DNA of 64,000 nucleotides from Gramella jeungdoensis (GTDB lineage Bacteria > Bacteroidota > Bacteroidia > Flavobacteriales > Flavobacteriaceae), in NCBI RefSeq assembly GCF_023805255.1, contig NZ_JAMSCK010000003.1:1-64000 (forward strand). The letters run 5' to 3'. Under the pieces are notes generated by a model. It was not told where the DNA came from, ran no database searches, and saw only the letters and a list, made by a program, of their open reading frames with translations. Both the position numbers and the translations under genes were made by a program. Numbering within the stretch: position 1 is the stretch's first letter; the number at the start of each line of letters is the position of its first letter. Positions 25,319-33,483 of this stretch are shown here, piece after piece.

Positions 25319-25783
25319 TCAGGTTGAAAACTCGGTTTTTAAACCGCGATCATACATCACTATACTTCCTGCTACCGATACATTAAGACTCAAAGTAGAT
25401 TTAAATTTCACCAGGTAATGAGCTTTCTCGATGGCCTGATTTGAAAGCCCGTGATCTTCAGCTCCCAGAAGATAAACACATCTTCGTGGATGTTTAAAGG
25501 TTTCAAGGGGCTCTGCATCTTTAGTAAGTTCTACTCCAACCAGCATGGCTCCTTTAGGCAAGTGATCGTAAAAATCCTCAAAGGTCTCGTAATGAAAATA
25601 TGGCATGGCACCCACAGCCTTATGAGTATCACAGGCCTGCTTCGCATAGCGATTACCTATGGTAAAGATAAAGCTTGCCCCCATATTTTGGGCAGAACGC
25701 CATAAAACTCCAAGATTTTCAGGGGTTTTTCCGTTCTGTATCCCAATTCCAAAAAATCCCTGTTCAAGGTTATCTAATTTCAT
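25319..25783 (-). CDS. SPOUT (TrmH-family) RNA methyltransferase
   Basis: 154 residues, the size of the minimal SpoU/TrmH domain. The three motifs are visible: N-terminal NGKTPENLGVLWRSAQNMGA (Asn and Arg of motif 1), YLLGAEDHGLSNQAIEKAHY (motif 2), and LSLNVSVAGSIVMYD (motif 3). The fold binds SAM in a trefoil knot and 2'-O-methylates tRNA or rRNA; the target base cannot be told. It abuts the conserved unknown gene tail to tail with no space between the stop codons. Confidence 0.9.
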   Translation of the reverse strand: MKLDNLEQGFFGIGIQNGKTPENLGVLWRSAQNMGASFIFTIGNRYAKQACDTHKAVGAMPYFHYETFEDFYDHLPKGAMLVGVELTKDAEPLETFKHPRRCVYLLGAEDHGLSNQAIEKAHYLVKFKSTLSLNVSVAGSIVMYDRGLKTEFST

Positions 25784-25908
25784 GGCTCAAAAATAAGCAT
25801 CATATAAAAATATGGGTAAATCATCTTTATTTTCTCAACACTCAACGAATAATTACCTAAATATCAAAAACTTATAATATTTTAGAAAGACTAATCAACC
25901 ATCTAATT

Positions 25909-26544
25909 ATGAATACAATTATTCCAAACATCAATTTTTGTGCATTTCCAAGAAAAATCATGTCTTTCCTTTTAGCAGGAATTCTTCCAATTTTAATCTC
26001 CTGTAATGATGGAAAATATGAAGACAAACCGGAAGAAAAGAAAATGACCCTCAACGACAGTATTAAAAGAGGCGAATACCTAATAAAAACCATTGGGTGC
26101 CAGGATTGCCATTCCCCTAAACGAATGGGAGAAAGAGGCCCCGAGGAAATTCCTGAACTGGCTTTATCGGGCTTCAGGGCTGGAGACAGCCTGCCTCCAA
26201 TGAATACTGAGGCGCTCAACAGTGGATGGATGCTGATGAATGGTCAACTCACTGCTTTTGCGGGTCCATGGGGAGTTTCTTATTCAGCAAATTTAACCTC
26301 AGATGACACAGGGATAGGGACCTGGTCTATGGAACAATTCAAAAGGGCCATGAGAGAAGGAAAGTTCAAAGGGCAGAAAAATGGCAGAATGCTTTTACCT
26401 CCAATGCCATGGCAAAATTTCGCCAATCTCAACGATGCAGATCTTGAGGCTATGTTCAAATACTTACAGAGCACCGAGCCCGTTAATAATGCAGTGCCTG
26501 CGCCGGTACCTCCCACCAAACTTGACAGCTTAAAAGCAGCATAA
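25909..26544 (+). CDS. Lipoprotein c-type cytochrome
   Basis: 211 residues. N-terminal hydrophobic signal with lipobox LISC near residues 29-32 (a shorter start at 25960 would also give it), so it is membrane-anchored. One haem-binding motif, CQDCH, near residue 64, and a candidate Met ligand in PPMPWQNF near the C-terminus. The long insert between haem and Met segments and the WGVSYSANLT stretch resemble cytochromes paired with periplasmic dehydrogenases. Single gene; electron partner unknown. Confidence 0.85.
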   Translation: MNTIIPNINFCAFPRKIMSFLLAGILPILISCNDGKYEDKPEEKKMTLNDSIKRGEYLIKTIGCQDCHSPKRMGERGPEEIPELALSGFRAGDSLPPMNTEALNSGWMLMNGQLTAFAGPWGVSYSANLTSDDTGIGTWSMEQFKRAMREGKFKGQKNGRMLLPPMPWQNFANLNDADLEAMFKYLQSTEPVNNAVPAPVPPTKLDSLKAA

Positions 26545-26547
26545 AGA

Positions 26548-26672
26548 AAGCTGTCTAGAAAGTTAATCCAGGCGTCATTACGAACGAAGTGAAGTAATCT
26601 CACCTTTGATTATCAATTATGTAAAGATTGCTTCGTTCCTCGCAATGACAGATAATTGACTTTCTAGACAGC
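26548..26672. repeat. Nested inverted repeat (REP/MITE-like) between convergent genes
   Basis: Outer arms of about 18 bp (CTGTCTAGAAAGT at 26551-26563, ACTTTCTAGACAG at 26659-26671) enclose inner arms beginning GTCATTACGAACGAAG (26574) and closing CTTCGTTCCTCGCAATGAC (26631-26649). The inner pair is a type of palindromic repeat I know from many Flavobacteriia intergenic regions. The right outer arm is followed by CTTTTT, so the structure could end transcription from the cytochrome gene. It lies between convergent genes, where such elements usually sit. Confidence 0.75.
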
Positions 26673-26680
26673 CTTTTTAT

Positions 26681-27661
26681 TTATTTCACTTCAAAGGTTT
26701 GTAACATTCCCTTTCCTTGTGATTCTGGCACCTCTGATATTAGTGCATACTTACCCGGTTTGAGGTCCACGGTAAAGAAACCTTTATCACCTGCCTTCAT
26801 CTCCTGTACTCCGCCCAGAAATCTAAAACCTTCAGGAGCCGGAGTCTGTAAACCTTTAGGATCACTCCAGTTAACCCATTTTTCAAGTTTTGCCATATTA
26901 GCCCCCTCATCAACCCAAACAATATTCACATCATGTTGTAAATAATGTTCATGTACTTTTTGCTCGCCGTAGTTTACCTGGAAGGTCTTCTTACCGGCAC
27001 TTATATTTTTGTCAAATTGAATCCCATTTGTAGCATCAATATCGATCACATAATCTGCTTCCGGTGGTTCCATTCCACTATCCGTTTCAGTTACCTGAAC
27101 CTGTTCAGTCATTTGTAGAGAATGGAAAGTACCATCGGCCATTTTCACATAACATTCAATTATGTAAGTTCCCGGTTCCAGTTTAATAGTAGACTGAGCT
27201 TCAGTGCCGGGAGACAGAAGACCCACCCCTCCCGTGAATTCCACTTCCTGAAACCATTCCGGCAACTTACCAAAAGCCTGTTGCGCTTCTTCCATTTTAC
27301 CTTCATTAATTAAGTCCATTCCTTCTTGGAAAGGGGGGATTACCTCTTTATGAGCATCCTCAATACCTTTTCCTTCAGGGTATTTATCGAATAGTATTAA
27401 ATGAACCTCATTAGAGTTATTCTTATACCTGATGGTATTCCATCCTGAAGGCAAAGTGTCTGACGGAATGGTAAATTCCATAGATCTTGTGGTAATAGTA
27501 AAGACCCCACTGTTAGCGGAAGATTTTTTATCCGCTTTAGCTGTTTCTTCCATTTCCTTGTCTTCATCCTTATCCTTATCACTTTTACATCCTGCAACAA
27601 GACTTAATCCCATAAGGGCGACAAAGAAGAATCTGAAAATTTTCAATTTTTGAATAGACAT
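26681..27661 (-). CDS. Lipoprotein with two cupredoxin-like beta domains, unknown function
   Basis: 326 residues from the ATG at 27661 (a TTG three codons earlier is in frame). Signal with lipobox LVAGC near residue 24, then a charged Lys/Asp/Glu linker. Two beta-sandwich halves follow (about 50-190 and 205-326); each has the pattern of a small periplasmic domain ending with GTYIIECYV or GKYALISEV, as in cupredoxin/DUF4399-like folds. His residues (VHLILFD, VHEHYLQHDV) are present, but the Cys of a type 1 copper site is not, so metal binding is uncertain. Anchored in a membrane; role unknown. Confidence 0.65.
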   Translation of the reverse strand: MSIQKLKIFRFFFVALMGLSLVAGCKSDKDKDEDKEMEETAKADKKSSANSGVFTITTRSMEFTIPSDTLPSGWNTIRYKNNSNEVHLILFDKYPEGKGIEDAHKEVIPPFQEGMDLINEGKMEEAQQAFGKLPEWFQEVEFTGGVGLLSPGTEAQSTIKLEPGTYIIECYVKMADGTFHSLQMTEQVQVTETDSGMEPPEADYVIDIDATNGIQFDKNISAGKKTFQVNYGEQKVHEHYLQHDVNIVWVDEGANMAKLEKWVNWSDPKGLQTPAPEGFRFLGGVQEMKAGDKGFFTVDLKPGKYALISEVPESQGKGMLQTFEVK

Positions 27662-27907
27662 AGTTTTCAACTTTTGGTTAGTTAGTATTATTTGTATTGG
27701 TTATCAGAAGAGTAGGGCAGGAAATAAATTTCTTAAAATTAATTCAAAACACCAAAAGGAAGAGATACTCACATTAAGAATTAGCGGGACAAACCTTAAT
27801 TAATTGTCAAAAAACCAAACAACTTTGCAAATACATACGATTTTCAGAATCAGTTTATTAAATTTAAGATTCAGCTCATTTTTAAGAATAAAAAACCAAC
27901 CATTGCT

Positions 27908-29851
27908 ATGCTGGAGAAGAGCAGAATTGTTATTGAAAACATCAGACCTATTGTAAATTGTGGTGAATATGCCATTAAAAGAGTCGTCGATGAAATAGTA
28001 CATGTAGAGGCTGATATTTTTGGAGACGGTCATGATATAATTCAGGCCTCCGTATTTTATAAGCATTCGAAACAACGTAACTGGAGCGAATCACGAATGA
28101 ATCCTACGATAAATGATGCCTGGGAAGGATTCTTTAAAGTTGAAAACCAGGGAGATTACCAGTATTACATCCAGGGCTGGGAAGATCATGGCCTGAACTG
28201 GCGGCATGGGATCATAAAAAAAATCGAGGATGGGCAAAGAGTGACTTCAGAATTACTTGAAGGTTCAGAGATCCTGAAACGCACCTTAAAAAAATGTACA
28301 AAACCAGAAGCCGTTCTTTTAAAAAGAGCTATTTCAGCTTTTACTGATAAAGACCAGTATGAAGAAGCTGTTAATATCTGCCTGGATGAAGGTCTTGAAA
28401 AAATCCTTTTAAAATATCCACATAAGGCGGTTCCTTACCAATCTAAGAAAATGCCGGTATATGTTGACCGAAAAAAAGCACGCTTCAGCACCTGGTATGA
28501 ATTCTTTCCCAGATCTGCCTCAAAGGAAGAAGAAAAGCATGGAACTTTTAAGGATTGTGAAAACATTCTTCCACGAATCGCCGAAATGGGATTCGATACA
28601 CTCTACTTCCCGCCAATACATCCTATAGGAGAGGTAAACAGGAAAGGAAAGAACAATGCTACCAATGCGGGTCCAGACGATGTAGGTTCCCCATGGGGAA
28701 TTGGTTCTCAAAAAGGAGGGCATAAAGATATTCATCCCGATCTGGGAAATCTTGACGATTTTAAATCACTGGTGAACAAAGCCAAAGAACTGGGGATTGA
28801 AGTGGCTATGGATTTTGCTCTCCAGGCCGCCCCGGATCACCCTTATGTTAGCGAACATCCAAACTGGTTCAGGTGGAGACCAGATGGCACTATTCAATAC
28901 GCAGAGAATCCACCCAAAAAGTACCAGGATATCCTGCCTATTTATTTTGAATCGGAAGAATGGAAGAAAATGTGGAAGGAGTTCCTGGACATCGTTCTGT
29001 ACTGGATAGAGGGAGCCGGTATCACCATATTCAGGGTAGACAATCCCCATACTAAACCTTTCTATTTCTGGGGCTGGCTTATTTCTGAAGTAAGAAAAAA
29101 ACACCCTGACACCCTGTTCCTATCTGAAGCCTTTACCCGGCCGAAGATCATGGAACAACTGGCAAAACAGGGATTCACCCAATCTTACACCTATTTTACC
29201 TGGCGTACCGGTAAGCATGAACTAATTGAGTATGTGAACGAACTTACCAAAACCGATCTAAAGGAATATTTCAGACCTAATTTCTGGCCGAATACTCCAG
29301 ATATCAACCCCTATCATCTTCAGGGGGCCAACGAGTCCATGTTTATGATCCGTTATTTCCTGGCGGCTACTTTAAGTTCAAATACGGGAATTTACGGGCC
29401 GGTATTCGAGTTCATGATCTCAGATGCAGTTCCCGGTAAGGAAGAGTATCTCGATTCTGAAAAGTACCAGATAAGGCACTGGGACTGGAATGCTGAAAAT
29501 AAACTAATGAGAGTGATCACAAAGATCAATGAGGCAAGACAAACCAACCCCTCATTACAGCAAACCAACAATATCCACTTCTGCGATATCCATGATGACG
29601 GCCTCATGGCCTATTATAAATATGACCAGGAAAGGGAAAACCATACTTTAATGGTGGTAAGCCTTGATCCTTATTATCAGAAGAATGGTTCAGTAAAAGT
29701 ACCCCGATACGAACTCGGGCTACACGATGGCCAATCTATAAGGGTTGAAGATCTTATAACGGGAAATTCCTATAACTGGGACCAGGAATGGTGTTATGTG
29801 GAGTTACATCCGGGAATGCCTTTCCACTTATTCAGAATCCATAAAAATTAA
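27908..29851 (+). CDS. glgE: Alpha-1,4-glucan:maltose-1-phosphate maltosyltransferase GlgE
   Basis: 647 residues. It transfers maltosyl units from maltose 1-phosphate onto alpha-1,4-glucan (GH13_3). N-terminal DUF3416-like beta domain, then a catalytic barrel: WYEFFPRS, LYFPPIHPIG, SPWGIGS, GGHKDIHPDLG, nucleophile Asp378 (FRVDNPHTKP) and acid/base Glu407 (LSEAFTRP). The DNPHTKP form after the nucleophile is particular to GlgE. First gene of a glucan operon with maltokinase and glgB. The 237 bases upstream hold no consensus promoter that I can support. Confidence 0.95.
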   Translation: MLEKSRIVIENIRPIVNCGEYAIKRVVDEIVHVEADIFGDGHDIIQASVFYKHSKQRNWSESRMNPTINDAWEGFFKVENQGDYQYYIQGWEDHGLNWRHGIIKKIEDGQRVTSELLEGSEILKRTLKKCTKPEAVLLKRAISAFTDKDQYEEAVNICLDEGLEKILLKYPHKAVPYQSKKMPVYVDRKKARFSTWYEFFPRSASKEEEKHGTFKDCENILPRIAEMGFDTLYFPPIHPIGEVNRKGKNNATNAGPDDVGSPWGIGSQKGGHKDIHPDLGNLDDFKSLVNKAKELGIEVAMDFALQAAPDHPYVSEHPNWFRWRPDGTIQYAENPPKKYQDILPIYFESEEWKKMWKEFLDIVLYWIEGAGITIFRVDNPHTKPFYFWGWLISEVRKKHPDTLFLSEAFTRPKIMEQLAKQGFTQSYTYFTWRTGKHELIEYVNELTKTDLKEYFRPNFWPNTPDINPYHLQGANESMFMIRYFLAATLSSNTGIYGPVFEFMISDAVPGKEEYLDSEKYQIRHWDWNAENKLMRVITKINEARQTNPSLQQTNNIHFCDIHDDGLMAYYKYDQERENHTLMVVSLDPYYQKNGSVKVPRYELGLHDGQSIRVEDLITGNSYNWDQEWCYVELHPGMPFHLFRIHKN

Positions 29852-29855
29852 AAGA

Positions 29856-31502
29856 ATGTCCAAGAAAGTACCATCAAATGTAAATACTTCAGATTTTCAG
29901 TTCAAATGCAGCTGGGATGAGGCATTTGAAGATTCAGAATTCATCAAGACCTTCAGCACGGAAATACTGGAGGACTATATTCTGAAAAAACGATGGTATG
30001 CGGGAAAATCGAGTACCCTGAAATATATCGAGGTTGTGGATCACTGCAAGATATCCTCAGAAAAAAACACCTTTCATGGAGTATTAATTGAAATAAATTT
30101 CAGTGAGGCATTTTTCCAGGATTATTTTATACCCCTAAGTTTTATAAGTGGTCCTAAAGAAAACCTTGAAACCGGAACTATTATCGCACCAGTAAGTTTT
30201 AAAGGAAAGGAAGGCCACCTCATAGACGCCATACATATTGAAGAATTCAGGTCACTGGTTTTTAATAAAATAATGGAGTCATCGGCAGATAAACCCGAAA
30301 AAAAGATCATCTTCCACAGGTCAGATACGATTCAACCTGGAAAGTATAAATCCTCTCGCTTTATGGGGGGAGAACAAAGCAATACTTCCATTATTTACAA
30401 TGACCAGTATGTGATGAAGTTTTTCCGAAGGATTTATACCAGTAAGAATCCCGATTATGAGATTATCAGGTTCCTAACGGAAAAGAGTAAATTCAAGAAT
30501 ATACCCGCCTATGTGGGAAGTATAAATCTGGCGCTGGATGGCGGAGACACCATCACTCTGGGACTTATGCAGGATCTTATCGAAAATGAAGGAGATGCCT
30601 GGAAATATATGTTACAGGAACTAAAACTAGTATTTGCTAATCTTGAAAAGAAAAGAATAAGGGTGAACCGATTTCCTGATATTAAACTTTATCAGCGACA
30701 ACCCATAAATACCATTCCGCCCGAAATAATCGACTTTGCCGGCCTGAATCTATTCCTGAAGGTCTCAAAACTGGCTCTCAGAACGGCCGAGATGCACATT
30801 GCTCTTGGTAGTGATATGCAGGATACGGCATTCACCCCTGCAAAATACAATGGGGATTACGCGGTTTGGCTGAAGAACAGGCTTATCTATATGTTCCAGA
30901 ATCGCCTGAACACCATAGAAAACAACATGCACAAACTTGAGGGAGAAGCTCTTGAACTGGCAAAGGAGTTTCTGGATAGAAAAAAGGAGATCCGGGAGCA
31001 CTTCCTTAATTTCAACTGGACCAGGATGAAGAGTGAAAGGATAAGGATACATGGAGATTATCACCTGGGACAGGTTCTGGTTCATGATGATGATTTCTAT
31101 TTGCTGGATTTTGAAGGTGAGCCAGAAAGCACCATCCAGGACAGAAAGGTTAAACAACCCCCACTTAAAGACGTGGCCGGGATGTTCCGGTCTTTCCATT
31201 ACGCGATCTATTCTACCATCTTTAACAGTGATGAAAATTTCTCTACTTCACAGGAAGACCTGTTCAAGGCCGGGGAGATATTATACAAGTACATGATCGG
31301 GGTATTTATGGAAACCTATGTTCACAAAGTGCAGGCAGAAAATCTTAACATAGGATATAAGCAGGAAATCGAATTTTTACTCGATTATTGCCTGTTGGAA
31401 AAAGCCGTTTATGAGTTAGGTTATGAACTCAATTCGAGGCCCCGCTGGACTATTATTCCTTTAAGAGGAATAGCCAGCATATTAAAACACAAGAAAAACT
31501 AG
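29856..31502 (+). CDS. Maltokinase (Mak/Pep2-type)
   Basis: 548 residues from the ATG at 29856, four bases after the glgE stop. It phosphorylates maltose to maltose 1-phosphate, the GlgE substrate. The aminoglycoside-phosphotransferase fold shows in the catalytic loop RIHGDYHLGQVL (Asp401) and the metal-binding LLDFEGEP. The N-terminal cap region (ILKKRWYAGKSS, where a lysine pattern is typical) is present. In many bacteria this kinase is fused to trehalose synthase TreS; here it stands alone and no treS is in the window, so the maltose source is unclear. Confidence 0.9.
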   Translation: MSKKVPSNVNTSDFQFKCSWDEAFEDSEFIKTFSTEILEDYILKKRWYAGKSSTLKYIEVVDHCKISSEKNTFHGVLIEINFSEAFFQDYFIPLSFISGPKENLETGTIIAPVSFKGKEGHLIDAIHIEEFRSLVFNKIMESSADKPEKKIIFHRSDTIQPGKYKSSRFMGGEQSNTSIIYNDQYVMKFFRRIYTSKNPDYEIIRFLTEKSKFKNIPAYVGSINLALDGGDTITLGLMQDLIENEGDAWKYMLQELKLVFANLEKKRIRVNRFPDIKLYQRQPINTIPPEIIDFAGLNLFLKVSKLALRTAEMHIALGSDMQDTAFTPAKYNGDYAVWLKNRLIYMFQNRLNTIENNMHKLEGEALELAKEFLDRKKEIREHFLNFNWTRMKSERIRIHGDYHLGQVLVHDDDFYLLDFEGEPESTIQDRKVKQPPLKDVAGMFRSFHYAIYSTIFNSDENFSTSQEDLFKAGEILYKYMIGVFMETYVHKVQAENLNIGYKQEIEFLLDYCLLEKAVYELGYELNSRPRWTIIPLRGIASILKHKKN

Positions 31503-31511
31503 CAACCCATT

Positions 31512-33419
31512 ATGAAAAAAGAAGTACAGGTACACTCTTTATTTTCAGATTTCGATATTTCACTCTTTAGAGCCGGTAAACATTTCAGGCTCTATGAAAA
31601 ATTTGGCGCTCATCTAACGGAAGTGGATGGCGAAAAAGGAGTCTATTTCGCCGTTTGGGCACCATCTGCAAAATCGGTTTCAGTGATAGGCGATTTCAAT
31701 TACTGGCTGGAGGGCGAACATCCCCTGAATGTTAGATGGGATGGCAGCGGAATCTGGGAAGGCTTTATTCCCGGTGTTGAGAAGGGAGCAAAATACAAGT
31801 ATAAGATACAGTCACATCATAATGACCAGGTTCTGGAGAAAGCCGATCCATATGCCCTGAGTTGTGAACACCCGCCAAATACCGCATCTATTGTATGGGA
31901 TCTGGACTATAAGTGGAAAGACAAGAAATATATGGCTTCCAGAAAGGATAAAAATTCCCTGGATCAGCCTTTTTCCATCTACGAGGTTCACCTTGGCTCA
32001 TGGCGTAAGAACATGGACGAAAAGCGTTCGCTCACCTATACCGAGATGGCAGATGAACTTGTAAGCTATGTAAAGGAATTGGGCTTTACTCATGTAGAGT
32101 TCATGCCTATTATGGAATATCCTTACGATCCTTCATGGGGATATCAGCTTACGGGATATTTCGCTCCTACTTCCCGCTTTGGCAATCCTCAGGAATTCAT
32201 GCATCTTATGGATGCATTTCACAAAGAAGGAATAGGAGTTATACTTGACTGGGTTCCCTCCCACTTCCCCGAAGATAAACATGGCCTGGGCCAATTTGAT
32301 GGTTCTCATCTTTATGAACATCCCGATCCCAGAAAGGGTTATCATCCAGACTGGAAAAGCCTGATCTTTAACTACGGAAGGAATGAAGTAAGATCTTTTC
32401 TTATAAGCAACGCGGTCTTCTGGCTTGACAAGTATCATGTGGACGGATTAAGGGTAGATGCTGTAGCCTCCATGTTGTATCTTGATTACTCAAGAGAAGA
32501 TGGTGAATGGGAGCCCAATGAACATGGCGGCAGGGAGAACCTGGACGCGATCAGTTTTCTGAGAGAGCTTAATAAGGAAGTATATAGCAGTTTTGAGGGA
32601 GTACAGACCATCGCTGAAGAGTCTACCTCCTTCCCAATGGTCTCACGACCTGTTGATCTTGGCGGGCTTGGCTTCGGAATGAAATGGATGATGGGATGGA
32701 TGCACGATACTCTGGAATATTTCAAAAAAGATCCTATTTACAGGCAATATCATCAGAATGATATCACCTTTAGTATGACCTATACCTTTACCGAGAATTT
32801 TGCGCTTCCACTAAGCCATGATGAAGTGGTGTATGGCAAGCATTCCCTTCTTGGAAGGATGCCCGGTGATGAGTGGCAAAGATTTGCCAATCTCCGCCTT
32901 CTGTATTCCTATATGTTCACGCATCCCGGCGCAAAGCTTTTATTTATGGGAGCTGAAATTGGCCAGTATGAAGAATGGAATTATAACACCAGTCTGGACT
33001 GGCATCTCCTGCAATATGATTACCACAAAGGAATTAAGGCACTGCTTACCGATCTGAATAAATTATATAAAAAGCAACCGGCTTTACACCAAAAACAGTT
33101 CAGTGCTGAAGGTTTTGAATGGATCGCTTATGATGATCACAAAAATTCAGTATTAAGCTTTATTCGAAAGGGAGAAGATCCAAAAGATTCACTGATCATA
33201 GTCTGCAATTTCACGCCCAGTGTTCTTACAGATTATACTATAGGTCTTCCGACCTCGGGAAAATTAAAAGAGATCTTTAACTCAGATGATAAGAAATATG
33301 AGGGCTCAGGAATTAAGAACAAAAGCCTGAAAATTCAAAAAGAAACTTTTCACGGAAGGGACTATTCCAGCAAAATTACGATCCCTCCACTGGGTACGCT
33401 TGTTTTTCAAATTTTATGA
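31512..33419 (+). CDS. glgB: 1,4-alpha-glucan branching enzyme GlgB
   Basis: 635 residues, the short class without the extra N1 domain. It makes alpha-1,6 branches in glycogen-like glucan. CBM48 domain at about 40-140 (YFAVWAPSAKSVSVIGDFN), barrel with YPYDPSWGYQ, GVILDWVPSHF, nucleophile Asp316 (GLRVDAVA), acid/base Glu in TIAEESTSFP, and LPLSHDEVV. It starts nine bases after maltokinase, in the same operon. Cytoplasmic. Confidence 0.96.
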   Translation: MKKEVQVHSLFSDFDISLFRAGKHFRLYEKFGAHLTEVDGEKGVYFAVWAPSAKSVSVIGDFNYWLEGEHPLNVRWDGSGIWEGFIPGVEKGAKYKYKIQSHHNDQVLEKADPYALSCEHPPNTASIVWDLDYKWKDKKYMASRKDKNSLDQPFSIYEVHLGSWRKNMDEKRSLTYTEMADELVSYVKELGFTHVEFMPIMEYPYDPSWGYQLTGYFAPTSRFGNPQEFMHLMDAFHKEGIGVILDWVPSHFPEDKHGLGQFDGSHLYEHPDPRKGYHPDWKSLIFNYGRNEVRSFLISNAVFWLDKYHVDGLRVDAVASMLYLDYSREDGEWEPNEHGGRENLDAISFLRELNKEVYSSFEGVQTIAEESTSFPMVSRPVDLGGLGFGMKWMMGWMHDTLEYFKKDPIYRQYHQNDITFSMTYTFTENFALPLSHDEVVYGKHSLLGRMPGDEWQRFANLRLLYSYMFTHPGAKLLFMGAEIGQYEEWNYNTSLDWHLLQYDYHKGIKALLTDLNKLYKKQPALHQKQFSAEGFEWIAYDDHKNSVLSFIRKGEDPKDSLIIVCNFTPSVLTDYTIGLPTSGKLKEIFNSDDKKYEGSGIKNKSLKIQKETFHGRDYSSKITIPPLGTLVFQIL

Positions 33420-33424
33420 ACAAG

Positions 33425-33457
33425 TTTGTAATTATTCAGCTGAAAAAGCTTCTTTTG
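33425..33457 (+). promoter_or_regulatory. Possible promoter of the GH31 gene
   Basis: TTG (33426-33428), 21 bases, then TTCTTTTG (33450-33457), close to the TTG / TAnnTTTG consensus (one mismatch). It lies in the 64-base gap between glgB and the GH31 gene and would allow separate expression. Confidence 0.4.
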
Positions 33458-33483
33458 TAACTTTCTAAAAAGATTGCAAGACT

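Noticed and set aside
25784-25795. Leaderless promoter for the RNA methyltransferase (TATTTTTG just upstream of ATG)
   Set aside because: No TTG at the right distance, and AT-rich matches to the -7 element alone are common.
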